DNA of 64,000 bases from Sphingomonas sp. (GTDB taxonomy: Bacteria; Pseudomonadota; Alphaproteobacteria; Sphingomonadales; Sphingomonadaceae), in the NCBI RefSeq assembly GCF_024508665.1, contig NZ_JANINP010000001.1, positions 124,001 through 188,000 on the forward strand, read 5' to 3'. Position 1 is the first letter of the stretch; every line of letters starts with the position of its first letter. Positions 44,262-52,563 of the stretch are shown here, in pieces. The notes beneath the pieces were generated by a model. It was not told where the DNA came from and did no database searches. It saw nothing but the letters and a program-made list of their open reading frames with translations. A program made the position numbers and the translations under genes.

Positions 44262-44294
44262 AAAGGGGCGGCCGCGCAAGCGGTCGCCCCTTTT
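44262..44294 (+). terminator. Rho-independent terminator of the tonB operon
   Basis: An 11-bp stem (GGGGCGGCCGC with its complement, one G-U pair) and GCAA loop is flanked by AAA and TTTT, a classic intrinsic terminator 25 nt after the second exbD stop. Confidence 0.85.
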
Positions 44295-44533
44295 CGTTTG
44301 TTCCACGATTGCTCGCTGATGACCTGGATGGCTTGATCATGGCCTCGATCCGCAATGGCTGCCGCATGTCATTTGAAAATGCGTTGCCAGGTTAGTCCAA
44401 TTGGACAGCGCGTTCGATCGCCGTTGCCGGTTCGGGAATAGACCGAGCAACATTCATCGGCATTCCGGCAGCTATCCTGCGTGTCGTCCGCCGTTAATGC
44501 GTCCGAACCTTGCTCGACCGGCGGGCGACCCGC

Positions 44534-45088
44534 TCAAAGCCGCGGCAGGGTCACGCCGCGCTGGCCCATATATTTGCCCGCGCGGTCGGCATAACTCGTC
44601 TCGCACGGCTCGTTGCCCTGCAGGAAGAGGAATTGGCACGCGCCTTCATTGGCATAGATCTTGGCCGGCAGCGGTGTGGTGTTGGAGAATTCGAGCGTCA
44701 CATGGCCTTCCCATTCGGGCTCCAGCGGCGTGACATTCACGATGATGCCGCAGCGCGCATAGGTCGACTTGCCCAGGCAGATGACCAGCACGTCGCGAGG
44801 CACGCGGAAATATTCGACCGTGCGGGCCAGCGCGAAGCTGTTGGGCGGGATGATGCAGACGTCGGTCTTGCGGTCGACGAAGCTGTTGGCGGCGAAATCC
44901 TTCGGATCGACCGTCGCCGAATCGACGTTGGTGAAGATCTTGAATTCGTCCGCCACGCGCGCATCATAGCCGTAGGAGGACAGGCCGTAGCTGATGCATC
45001 CCTCGCGCCGCTGCGCTTCGACGAACGGTTCGATCATGCCGTGCTGCGTTGCCTGCTCGCGAATCCAGCGGTCGGAAAGGATCGACAT
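44534..45088 (-). CDS. dcd: dCTP deaminase
   Basis: This 184-residue enzyme deaminates dCTP to dUTP for thymidylate synthesis. It shows [56 protein letters not shown] with the catalytic surroundings and [18 protein letters not shown] with the active-site Glu. It ends [14 protein letters not shown], the usual C-terminus for the monofunctional form. About 240 nt of apparently empty DNA separates it from the tonB operon terminator. Confidence 0.96.
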   Translation of the reverse strand: MSILSDRWIREQATQHGMIEPFVEAQRREGCISYGLSSYGYDARVADEFKIFTNVDSATVDPKDFAANSFVDRKTDVCIIPPNSFALARTVEYFRVPRDVLVICLGKSTYARCGIIVNVTPLEPEWEGHVTLEFSNTTPLPAKIYANEGACQFLFLQGNEPCETSYADRAGKYMGQRGVTLPRL

Positions 45089-45184
45089 TCTCTACTCCCT
45101 GTTCTCCACCAGCTTTCGCGGCAATAGAGCCGGCGGGCAAGAGGCGCGATATCGGGCGCCGGCGAAATCCATGGAGATGATGGA

Positions 45185-45874
45185 ATGCGGATCGATCCCT
45201 CCCGCGCGATTGGCGGCTATGCAGCGGTAATGACCCTGGCGGCGGCGTGGCTGGCGCTGGCCGCCGTGGCGCCCGGCCCCACCAGGTTCGACACGATCGA
45301 CGTCCAGCGGATCAATGTGCGCGAACCCGACGGCACGCTGAGGCTGGCGATCGCCAATCACGCGCAGATCCCCGGCATCATCATTGGCGGCAAGGAATAT
45401 CCCCATCCCAACCGGACCGAGGCTGGGATGATCTTCTACAACGACCAGGGCGATGAGAATGGCGGGCTGGTGTTCGACGGCGGGATGAAGAATGGCAAGC
45501 CGACCAATGGCGGCAGCCTGACCTTCGATCGCTGGCATCAGGACCAGACGCTGCAATTGGTCAGCACGGAGGACGGCCCCGATCGCCGCGCGGGGCTGGT
45601 GGTCAACGATCGCCCCGATGCACCGATGGATATCGCCGCGGGCTTGCGGTTACGCGCGATGCAACCGGGGCCGGAGCGCGACGCGATGATCGCGCGCGCC
45701 GGACTGACCAACGCAAGGCGGGCATGGCTTGGGCGGAGCGAGGATGGCAGCGTCGCGCTGATCCTCAGCGACCCGCAGGGACGGCCGCGGCTGACCCTAG
45801 GCGTCGGCAAGGATGGGGTTCCGAGTGTCGAGCTGCGCGACGCCGACGGCAAGGTGACGCGGATGGTGCGGTAA
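45185..45874 (+). CDS. Hypothetical protein with N-terminal membrane segment
   Basis: This 229-residue product begins with one hydrophobic segment (YAAVMTLAAAWLALAAVAPG), followed by a repetitive soluble domain in which REPDGTLRLAIANHAQIPG and SEDGSVALILSDPQGRPRLTLG alternate, and an ELRDADGKVTRMV end. The pattern resembles short beta-hairpins of envelope proteins. No family is recognised. It is divergent from dcd and convergent with cdd; its N-terminal helix could be a signal or an anchor. Confidence 0.62.
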   Translation: MRIDPSRAIGGYAAVMTLAAAWLALAAVAPGPTRFDTIDVQRINVREPDGTLRLAIANHAQIPGIIIGGKEYPHPNRTEAGMIFYNDQGDENGGLVFDGGMKNGKPTNGGSLTFDRWHQDQTLQLVSTEDGPDRRAGLVVNDRPDAPMDIAAGLRLRAMQPGPERDAMIARAGLTNARRAWLGRSEDGSVALILSDPQGRPRLTLGVGKDGVPSVELRDADGKVTRMVR

Positions 45875-45898
45875 ATCGCGGCGTGAACGTGCGGGCCG

Positions 45899-46342
45899 TC
45901 AGGCGATTCCGAGATTGGCGGGGCCGAAAGCGTGGGGAAGGAGGTCCGACAAAGTATATTCGGCAATCGGACCGCCCGTCAGCCCCGAGCACCAGACCTT
46001 GAGGTCGCGTTTGCCGGCCTGCGCCGCCTCGTTGAGGATCTGCCGGCATCGGCCGCACGGCAGGATCGGCTCGACACCATGCTCGCCCGTCATCCCGCCG
46101 ACGACGCCGACCGCGACGACATCGCGCATCCGGCCGTCCGCGCTCGCCTTCGCCACTGCCACCGTCTCGGCGCAGAGCGACAGGCCATAACTGCTATTCT
46201 CGACATTGGCGCCGGTGACGATGCTGCCATCTGCCATCAACAGCGCCGCGCCGACCGAGAAGTTCGAATAGGGTGCCCAGGCATTGGCCGCCGCATCGCG
46301 CGCCGCCTCGACCAGCCGTTCGGCCGTCTGTGCATCGTTCAT
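45899..46342 (-). CDS. cdd: Cytidine deaminase
   Basis: This 147-residue homotetrameric-type enzyme converts cytidine or deoxycytidine to the uridine form. Zinc-site motifs SLCAETVAV and PCGRCRQIL, and the substrate-binding APYSNFSVGAAL and NVENSSYG, are present. It is the last gene of a three-gene minus-strand operon; its ATG overlaps the stop of the GH25-like gene (ATGA). Confidence 0.95.
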   Translation of the reverse strand: MNDAQTAERLVEAARDAAANAWAPYSNFSVGAALLMADGSIVTGANVENSSYGLSLCAETVAVAKASADGRMRDVVAVGVVGGMTGEHGVEPILPCGRCRQILNEAAQAGKRDLKVWCSGLTGGPIAEYTLSDLLPHAFGPANLGIA

Positions 46343-47013
46343 TTCGTCACTACGTCCCAATTGACCGGCCCTTCCACCCCATCGACCCGCCGCATGTCGC
46401 TCGCGCGCCACATCCGCCAGGGTCGTGCGGCATAATCGGGCGGGAAGAAGTTTTGCGCGCTCCAGATGGGGCGGTCTAGCGCCGAGGTCACGTCATAATT
46501 CGCTTCGAACCGCTTCGACACGAGCAAAAGCACGGGCCGATCGGTATGCGCTTCGACCATGACGATGAACCGCCTGAGCTCTTCCAGCACGACATCGCGT
46601 GATGGGCGGTCGTTGCACCCGTCGACGAAGTCGATCGCCACCGCCAGCGGCAAGGCATCATCCGCCTTTGGCACCGTCGTGTTGAAATTGTTCGCCTGAT
46701 CGGTCGCCAGCCGGCACAGCGACCAGGCGTGGATCGCGCCGCGGCGCATGCCTGCCTCGGCGATGCCGCGCCAATTGTCCTCGAACCGCGTGTCGCGGTC
46801 GCCGCCCTGGGTCGCGCGGGCATAGGCGAAATCGGCGCCCGCCGCCTTGACCGCATTCCAGTCGATTGCCCCATTGGCGTCGGAGACGTCGACGCCCTGG
46901 AACTGATAGTCGCTGGCGGATGGTCGCCATCCCAGCGCGGCCAGATAAAGCGCGCCGGCCAGCGCGAGCAACGCGACGCCCAGCCCGACTGGCAGTGCCA
47001 GCCGCCGCATCAC
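46339..47013 (-). CDS. Membrane-anchored glycoside hydrolase family 25-like protein
   Basis: This 224-residue protein has a hydrophobic N-terminus (LALPVGLGVALLALAGALYLA) and a GH25-like domain: FQGVDVSDANGAIDWNAVKA, GADFAYARATQG and GRxNW-like elements, and IDFVDGCNDRPSRDVVLEE. GH25 enzymes split peptidoglycan at NAM-NAG bonds. In this protein the catalytic DxE motif appears as IDFVD, with valine at the Glu position, so activity is uncertain. It is coupled to UPF0262 (upstream, 4-nt overlap) and cdd (downstream, 4-nt overlap). Confidence 0.8.
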   Translation of the reverse strand: MMRRLALPVGLGVALLALAGALYLAALGWRPSASDYQFQGVDVSDANGAIDWNAVKAAGADFAYARATQGGDRDTRFEDNWRGIAEAGMRRGAIHAWSLCRLATDQANNFNTTVPKADDALPLAVAIDFVDGCNDRPSRDVVLEELRRFIVMVEAHTDRPVLLLVSKRFEANYDVTSALDRPIWSAQNFFPPDYAARPWRMWRASDMRRVDGVEGPVNWDVVTK

Positions 47014-47492
47014 GCGCGGATGTGCAGGACGCAGATCAGCGTGAACAGCCGCCGCGCGGTGTTGAAGTCGACCTCTATCTTGCCCCCCAGCCGCTCCTTC
47101 AGGAGTTCGGCGGCATCATTGTGGATCCCGCGCCGGGCCATGTCCACCGTCTCGATCTGCTGCGGCGTAGCGTTGCGGATCGCTTCGTAATAACTGTCGC
47201 AGATTGCGAAATAATCCCGGATCGGGCGCCTGAGCGTTCCGAGCGACAGGATCAGGGTTTCCAACGGCGAGCCGTCCTCGCGTGACAGCGCGAGCACGAG
47301 TCGCCCCTCTTCGACCGCGAGATGGAGGAGATAGGGGCCGGCATAAGCGTCGGGATAGTCGCGCAACGGGCGGAAGCTGTTGTCTTCGAGCAGGTCGAAG
47401 ATCGCGATGCGGCGTTCCTGCTCGACGTCGGCGCTTCGCCACACGATCGTGCGGTCGTCGAGCGTAATGTCCTTGATGCGATGGTCCGCCAC
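47010..47492 (-). CDS. UPF0262 family protein
   Basis: This 160-residue alphaproteobacterial conserved protein matches UPF0262: ITLDDRTIVWRSADVEQERR, IAIFDLLEDNSF, PYLLHLAVEEGRLVLAL, RPIRDYFAICDSYYEAI and HNDAAELLKERL. Its function is unknown. It leads the cdd operon and is divergent from dnaB, sharing an 83-bp region; this placement may reflect co-regulation with replication. Confidence 0.9.
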   Translation of the reverse strand: MADHRIKDITLDDRTIVWRSADVEQERRIAIFDLLEDNSFRPLRDYPDAYAGPYLLHLAVEEGRLVLALSREDGSPLETLILSLGTLRRPIRDYFAICDSYYEAIRNATPQQIETVDMARRGIHNDAAELLKERLGGKIEVDFNTARRLFTLICVLHIRA

Positions 47493-47575
47493 GGACCGCG
47501 CTTATCCCCATCCAATGCGATTATCCACAGCGCAGCTGGCTTTGTGCCGACGGAGGAGTGGCGTAGAAGGGGGGC

Positions 47576-49084
47576 ATGGCGACAGCGATTCATTCCTTGC
47601 CGGGGGCGGAGACGCCCTCGCTCCCCCAAAATGTCGAGGCGGAGGCCGCCTTGCTCGGCGCGATGATGATCGATAATCGCATCGCCGAAGAAATCGACAA
47701 GCTGACCCCCGATCACTTCTTCGAACCGCTGCATGGGCGGATTTTTGGCGCGATCAAGAAGATGGTCGACGCCCAGATGCCGGCGACGCCAGTCAGCCTG
47801 CGTCCGATGTTCGAGGCCGATCCGGCGATGAAGGAACTGGGCGGGCCGGGCTATCTAGCGCGGTTGACGGGGTCTGGTGCGGGATTGATCGGCGCGCGGC
47901 AATTTGCCCAGCAGATCTACGACCTTGCGCTATTGCGCACCCTGGTCGGGGTCGGACGCGACCTGGTCGACAAGGCGATGGACACTTCGCAGGAGGTCAA
48001 CCCGCGCGCGCAGATCGAAGCGGCCGAAGAGGAATTGTTCAAGGTCGCCGGCGACGGTGGCAGCGAGGCGTCGGTCAAGACGTTTGCCCAGGCCTCGACC
48101 CTGGCAGTGGCGATGGCCGACCGTGCGCTCAATTCGGGCGGCGGTGTATCGGGCGTGACCACCGGGCTCAGCTCGGTCAACGCCAAGATGGGCGGCTTCC
48201 ATCGCTCCGACCTGATCATCCTCGCCGGGCGACCGGGCATGGGCAAGACCTCGCTCGCCACCAATATCGCGTTCAACGCGGCGCAGCGCTACATGCAGGA
48301 TGAGCGGGACGGGATCGATCCCAAGCAACGGATCGGCGCCAAGGTCGCGTTCTTCAGCCTCGAAATGTCGGCCGACCAGCTGGCAACCCGCGTGCTCGCC
48401 GAGCAATCGCGCATCTCGAGTCAGGAACTGCGCATGGGCAAGATCAGCCAAGCCGACATGGATCGGCTAGTGGTGACCGCCGGCGAATTGCAAAACCTGC
48501 CATTCGTGATCGACGACACCGCGGGCCTCACGATCGGCCAGCTTCATACGCGCATGCGGCGGCTGCAGCGGCGACATGGCGAGAACGGCATCGGCATGGT
48601 GGTGGTCGATTATTTGCAATTGCTGTCGGGCAGCGGCGCGCGCGCCAGCGACAATCGCGTGCAAGAGATTTCGGAAATCAGTCGCGGGCTCAAGACCCTG
48701 GCGAAGGATTTGAACGTACCGGTGCTGGCGCTGTCACAGCTCAGCCGACAGGTCGAAAGCCGCGAGGACAAGCGTCCGCAATTGAGCGATCTTCGCGAAT
48801 CGGGATCGATCGAGCAGGACGCCGACGTCGTTTTGTTCGTCTATCGCGAGGATTATTACGTCGCGGCCAAGGAGCCCAAGAAGCCGGTCGATGGCGACGA
48901 CGCCAAGGTTTTTGAGGATTACACGCGCTGGGGCCAGGAAATGGAGCGCGTCCATGGCCTGGCCGAGTTGATCGTCGCGAAACAGCGCCACGGATCGACC
49001 GGCAAGGTCATCCTGCGGTTCGAGCCGCAATATACGTTGTTCAGTGATTATGCCGGGGACTATTCGAGCCCGGATTACGAATGA
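47576..49084 (+). CDS. dnaB: Replicative DNA helicase DnaB
   Basis: This 502-residue hexameric helicase has the N-terminal domain (LPQNVEAEAALLGAMMIDN), the linker helices, and the RecA-like core with Walker A GRPGMGKTSLA, the Walker B region VVDYLQLLSGSG, the R-finger region and a C-terminal stretch with QRHGSTGKVILRFEPQYTLF. The order and length match bacterial DnaB, with no intein. It unwinds DNA at the fork. A strong ribosome-binding site is not obvious, but a G-rich stretch (AAGGGGGGC) lies just before the ATG. Confidence 0.97.
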   Translation: MATAIHSLPGAETPSLPQNVEAEAALLGAMMIDNRIAEEIDKLTPDHFFEPLHGRIFGAIKKMVDAQMPATPVSLRPMFEADPAMKELGGPGYLARLTGSGAGLIGARQFAQQIYDLALLRTLVGVGRDLVDKAMDTSQEVNPRAQIEAAEEELFKVAGDGGSEASVKTFAQASTLAVAMADRALNSGGGVSGVTTGLSSVNAKMGGFHRSDLIILAGRPGMGKTSLATNIAFNAAQRYMQDERDGIDPKQRIGAKVAFFSLEMSADQLATRVLAEQSRISSQELRMGKISQADMDRLVVTAGELQNLPFVIDDTAGLTIGQLHTRMRRLQRRHGENGIGMVVVDYLQLLSGSGARASDNRVQEISEISRGLKTLAKDLNVPVLALSQLSRQVESREDKRPQLSDLRESGSIEQDADVVLFVYREDYYVAAKEPKKPVDGDDAKVFEDYTRWGQEMERVHGLAELIVAKQRHGSTGKVILRFEPQYTLFSDYAGDYSSPDYE

Positions 49085-49109
49085 TCCGGCACCCCGGCAA
49101 AAGCCAGAT

Positions 49110-49197
49110 CGTCACCCCAGCGTAAGCTGGGATGACGAGTTATGGGGGCGAAAGGCAATATTGTCCGAGATCCCGGCCTGCGCAGGGGCGACGATCT
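49110..49197. repeat. Short palindromic elements downstream of dnaB
   Basis: A 12-bp stem-loop (CGTCACCCCAGC, loop GTAA, near-complement; 49110-49137) is followed by a half-element ending GGCCTGCGCAGGGGCGACG near 49195 that resembles the palindrome at 5866. They fill the convergent gap between dnaB and cysH and may be REP-type repeats serving as a terminator. Confidence 0.65.
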
Positions 49198-49956
49198 TCA
49201 GAATACCGGTTCCTCGCCCGGTTTCTCGGGCACGTGGATCCCGCATTCGGTCTTTTCCCACCCGCGCCAGCGACCCGCGCGCGGATCCTCGCCCGGCAGC
49301 ACTTTCGACGTGCAGGGCTGGCAGCCGATCGAGGGATAACCGTCAGCCTCGAGCGGATGGCGAGGCAGATCGTGTTCGGCGAAATAAGCCTCGAGGTCGG
49401 CCTTCACCCAGTCACCCAGCGGGTTGACCTTGAGCCGGCCGTTCTCGACCTCGAACCGCGCGATGTTCTGGCGGGTTTGCGACTGGAACGCCTTGCGACC
49501 CGAAATCCAGCTGTCGAGCCCCGCCTTGGCGCGCTTCAGCGGCTCGACCTTGCGGATCTCGCAGCAGCCGTCGGGATCGTAGGACCAGCGCAATTCCTGC
49601 GCGTCCTTGGCCGCGAGCACGGCCGGGTCGGGCTTGACCGTCCGGCTGTCACTGAGTCCGAACCTCGCCATCAGGAGATCCCGATATTCAAGCGTTTCCG
49701 GGAACATTTTGAGCGTGTCGACGAACACCACAGGCGTCGCCGGGTTGGCGCGGGCGATCAGATGGAGCAGTACCGCGCTCTCGGTACCGAAAGACGATAC
49801 CACTGCCGTGTTGCCGAGTGTCCCTTCGGCAAACAGTGTCTTCAGCATGTCGAGCGTGTCGGCACCCGCGAAGCGCGCGTTGAGCGCGTCCGCATCGGCC
49901 TGGGTAAAGGCCGGGGAGGTGTCGATCACGTCGATCTTGCGCAGCGCTTCACCCAT
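49198..49956 (-). CDS. cysH: Adenylyl-sulfate / phosphoadenylyl-sulfate reductase
   Basis: This 252-residue protein reduces APS (or PAPS) to sulfite with thioredoxin or glutathione. It has VVSSFGTESAVLLHL (P-loop-like), the VFVDTLKMFPETLEY segment and the cysteine motifs CCEIRK and IGCQPC, which bind a 4Fe-4S cluster and mark APS-using enzymes. The catalytic C-terminal ECGIH is also present. It is the last gene of the sulfur operon and overlaps the DUF934 gene by 8 nt. Confidence 0.93.
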   Translation of the reverse strand: MGEALRKIDVIDTSPAFTQADADALNARFAGADTLDMLKTLFAEGTLGNTAVVSSFGTESAVLLHLIARANPATPVVFVDTLKMFPETLEYRDLLMARFGLSDSRTVKPDPAVLAAKDAQELRWSYDPDGCCEIRKVEPLKRAKAGLDSWISGRKAFQSQTRQNIARFEVENGRLKVNPLGDWVKADLEAYFAEHDLPRHPLEADGYPSIGCQPCTSKVLPGEDPRAGRWRGWEKTECGIHVPEKPGEEPVF

Positions 49957-50374
49957 GGCGGAGCTTCCACACCGGCACAGCGCCGTCGGCGGCGGTCTGG
50001 TAGCGGTATTTGTAGCGATTGAGACTGGCCTCGAGCACTGCCGGATCGATCGGCGCATTGGGGGCAAAACCATCGAAGCCGCAGCGGCGCATATGGTCGA
50101 TCTGGTCGACCAGCACGTCGCCGGTGGCGCGAAGCTCGCCCTTGTATCCAGCCTCGCGAAGGATTTGCGCCGAGGAATAGCCCCGCCCGTCGCGGAAGCG
50201 CGGGAAATCGATCTCGATCAGCGAGATATGATCGAGGTGCGGCAGCAAAGCGCGGGCGTCCTCGCCCGCTTCGAGCCGCACCGCGGACGAATTCGACTGG
50301 TCGAGGAAGGCGTCGAGCGTGACCGCGGGTTCTTCGGCCGGATCGTCGTCGCGGAAGCGCAACGGATCACCCAT
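49949..50374 (-). CDS. DUF934 domain protein linked to sulfite reduction
   Basis: This 141-residue protein matches DUF934: RFRDDDPAEEPAVTLDAFL, then DHISLIEIDFPRFRDGRGYSS, AQILREAGYKGELRATGDVLVDQ and a C-terminal aromatic/basic part. DUF934 genes regularly sit next to cysI or nirA and may have a role in the reductase's electron supply or assembly; this is not established. It overlaps cysI and cysH by 8 nt on each side, indicating close coupling. Confidence 0.85.
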   Translation of the reverse strand: MGDPLRFRDDDPAEEPAVTLDAFLDQSNSSAVRLEAGEDARALLPHLDHISLIEIDFPRFRDGRGYSSAQILREAGYKGELRATGDVLVDQIDHMRRCGFDGFAPNAPIDPAVLEASLNRYKYRYQTAADGAVPVWKLRHG

Positions 50375-52001
50375 AAATTGCCTCCTTGAACGGATCGAAG
50401 CCGACGCGGCGATAGGTGTCGAGGAAGCGTTCGCCCTCGTCGCGCAACTCGAGATATTTGTCGGTGACGCGCTCGACCGCGTCGACGATGCCGTCCTCGT
50501 TGAAGCCCGGACCCGTGATCTTGCCGAGGCTGGCATCCTCCGCGCCCGAGCCGCCGAGCAGCAGCTGGTAATTCTCGGTGCCCTTCTTATCGACGCCAAG
50601 GATGCCGATATGGCCGGCATGATGGTGGCCGCAGGCGTTGATGCAGCCACTGATCTTGAGCTTCAGCTCGCCAAGCTCGCGCTGGCGGCCGAGATCGGCG
50701 AAGCGCGTGGCGATCTTCTGCGCGACCGGGATCGAACGGGCATTGGCCAGGCTGCAATAATCGAGCCCCGGGCAGGCGATGATATCGCTGATCAGGTCGA
50801 GATTGGCGGTCGCCAGCCCAGCCGCGTCGAGCGTCTGCCACAGCGCGTATAGATCAGCCTTGCGCACGTGCGGCAGGACGATGTTCTGCGCATGCGTCAC
50901 GCGCAGCTCGTCGAAACTGTAGCGCTCGGCGAGGTCGGCCATTAGTTCGATCTGCTCGGCGGTGGCATCGCCGGGGATGCTGCCGACCGGCTTCAGGCTG
51001 ATATTGACGATGGCATAGCCCGGCGCCTTGTGCGCCTTGACGTTCTGGTCGAGCCACAGAGCGAAATCGGGATCGCTGCGGTCGATTGCGTCGCTCAATC
51101 CGGTCTCGAACGGCGGCGGCGCGAAATAGGCGGCGATGCGGTCGAATTCCTCGCGCGGCACGTTCGAGCCGTTCTGCAGGATATGCTGCCACTCGGCCTC
51201 GACCTGGCGCGTGAATTCCTCCTGGCCGAGGTCGTGGACCAGGATCTTGATCCGCTGTTTGTGGATATTGTCGCGGCGCCCGCTGCGGTTCCACACGCGC
51301 AGCGCCGCCTCGATATAGCTGAACAGATCGTCGGCCGGCAGGAACGGCCGGATCAGCGGCGCGACGAACGGCGTCCGGCCCATGCCGCCGCCGATATAGA
51401 CTTCGAAGCCCAGCTCGCCGGCGTCGTTCTTGACCAGCTTCAACCCGATGTCGTGCAAGCGGATCGCCGCGCGATCCTCGTCGGCGGCCGTCACCGCGAT
51501 CTTGAACTTGCGCGGCAAATAGCTGAATTCGGGGTGGAAGGTCGTCGCCTGCCGGATCAGCTCGGCCCAGGGCCGGGGATCGCAGACTTCGTCCGCCGCG
51601 GCGCCGGCATATTGGTCCGAGGACAGGTTGCGGATGCTTTCGCCGCTGGTCTGGATAGCATGCATCTCGACCGTCGCGAGCTCGGCGAGGATGTCGGCGG
51701 CCTGTTCGAGCTTGATCCAGTTGTACTGGATGTTCTGGCGCGTGGTGAAATGGCCGTAGCCGCGATCGTATTTGCGCGCGATGTGTCCAAGCATCCGCAT
51801 CTGGCGGCTGTCGAGCGTGCCATAGGGGATGGCGACGCGCAGCATATAGGCGTGGAGCTGGAGATAGAGGCCGTTCTTCAAGCGCAGCGGCTTGAACTGG
51901 TCGTCCGTCAACTGCCCGGCGAGCCGGCGCCGTGCCTGGTCGCGAAATTCCTCGACGCGGGCGTCGACGATCGCCTGATCGTATTTGTCGTAGCGGTACA
52001 T
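50367..52001 (-). CDS. cysI: Nitrite/sulfite reductase (sulfite reductase haemoprotein)
   Basis: This 544-residue sirohaem and 4Fe-4S protein has two ferredoxin-like halves (YLQLHAYMLRVAIPYGTLDSR and FSYLPRKFKIAVTAADED). It ligates its cluster through CPGLDYCSLA and SGCINACGHHH. It reduces sulfite to sulfide; a nitrite-reductase role is possible but the neighbours cysH and cobA favour sulfite. No flavoprotein CysJ is present nearby, so electrons likely come from ferredoxin or another carrier. The ATG at 52001 is separated from upstream DUF2849 by a 265-bp repeat-rich spacer. Confidence 0.92.
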   Translation of the reverse strand: MYRYDKYDQAIVDARVEEFRDQARRRLAGQLTDDQFKPLRLKNGLYLQLHAYMLRVAIPYGTLDSRQMRMLGHIARKYDRGYGHFTTRQNIQYNWIKLEQAADILAELATVEMHAIQTSGESIRNLSSDQYAGAAADEVCDPRPWAELIRQATTFHPEFSYLPRKFKIAVTAADEDRAAIRLHDIGLKLVKNDAGELGFEVYIGGGMGRTPFVAPLIRPFLPADDLFSYIEAALRVWNRSGRRDNIHKQRIKILVHDLGQEEFTRQVEAEWQHILQNGSNVPREEFDRIAAYFAPPPFETGLSDAIDRSDPDFALWLDQNVKAHKAPGYAIVNISLKPVGSIPGDATAEQIELMADLAERYSFDELRVTHAQNIVLPHVRKADLYALWQTLDAAGLATANLDLISDIIACPGLDYCSLANARSIPVAQKIATRFADLGRQRELGELKLKISGCINACGHHHAGHIGILGVDKKGTENYQLLLGGSGAEDASLGKITGPGFNEDGIVDAVERVTDKYLELRDEGERFLDTYRRVGFDPFKEAIYG

Positions 52002-52020
52002 CAGTGGGTGGCCCTGATCT

Positions 52021-52260
52021 GGTTCACGCGGAGGCGCGGAGGCGCGGAGATTTTTCGCGCACGAAGACGCGAAGACACGAAGATTTGGTTCGCGCAGAGG
52101 CGCAGAGGACGCTGAGTTAGCGCGCGCGAAGGCGCGCCCTCACTTCCCGCTCGCGGAAAGTGAAAGGCTGCTGCCGCAGCCAAGCGAGACACCTCAGCGT
52201 CCTCCGCGCCTCCGCGCGAAAAAACACTCTTTCTTCTTAGCGCCTTAGCGCCTTTGCGCG
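52021..52260. repeat. Degenerate inverted-repeat element with short-period GGCGCGGAG repeats
   Basis: The spacer between DUF2849 and cysI contains runs of related units such as GCGGAGGCGCGGAG and CACGAAGACGCGAAGACACGAAG with an 8-9 nt rhythm. The right side carries their complements; AGGCGCAGAGGACGCTGAG near 52100 and CTCAGCGTCCTCCGCGCCT near 52195 are near-perfect complements. No protein-coding pattern is convincing. Such CGCAGAGG-type intergenic repeats are known widely in proteobacteria but unexplained. Confidence 0.7.
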
Positions 52261-52266
52261 AAAAAT

Positions 52267-52563
52267 TCATATCACCCAGCTCCCCGCGTTCGGATCGCTA
52301 GGCTTGAGCGTCAGATCGGGCCGCACAGTGGGTCCGAGCGCGCGGATGCGGTCCTTGATGTGCGCGGGGCGGGGGCCATCGGGGGTCTCCGTAGCATCGA
52401 GGATATAGCCGCCATTGACCCGGCACGCGCCGTCCTCGGCATGCAGGATCGCCTCGCCCTTGTCGCCGACATCGACCGCGTCCTCGACATGGCGCGACCA
52501 GCCGCTGCCGGTCCACCAGATCACGTCGCCGGTCGGCAGGTCGTTCCCGGTTAGAATCTTCAC
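52267..52563 (-). CDS. DUF2849 domain protein
   Basis: This 98-residue protein matches DUF2849: KILTGNDLPTGDVIWWTGSGW, GYILDATETPDGPRPAHIKDRIRALGPT. The family is usually linked to nitrite/sulfite reductase genes. Its GTG start overlaps the cobA stop (GTGA), so it is translated with CobA. Its role is unknown but the genomic link suggests a part in sirohaem-enzyme maturation. Confidence 0.85.
   Translation of the reverse strand: MKILTGNDLPTGDVIWWTGSGWSRHVEDAVDVGDKGEAILHAEDGACRVNGGYILDATETPDGPRPAHIKDRIRALGPTVRPDLTLKPSDPNAGSWVI

Noticed and set aside
44295..44533. Possible gene between the tonB operon and dcd
   Set aside because: Frames in this 239-nt stretch have no ribosome-binding site or protein-like composition; I see nothing in it.
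52001..52270. Small proteins rich in Arg/Ala in the sulfur-operon spacer
   Set aside because: They are translations of short-period repeats, a known source of false predictions.
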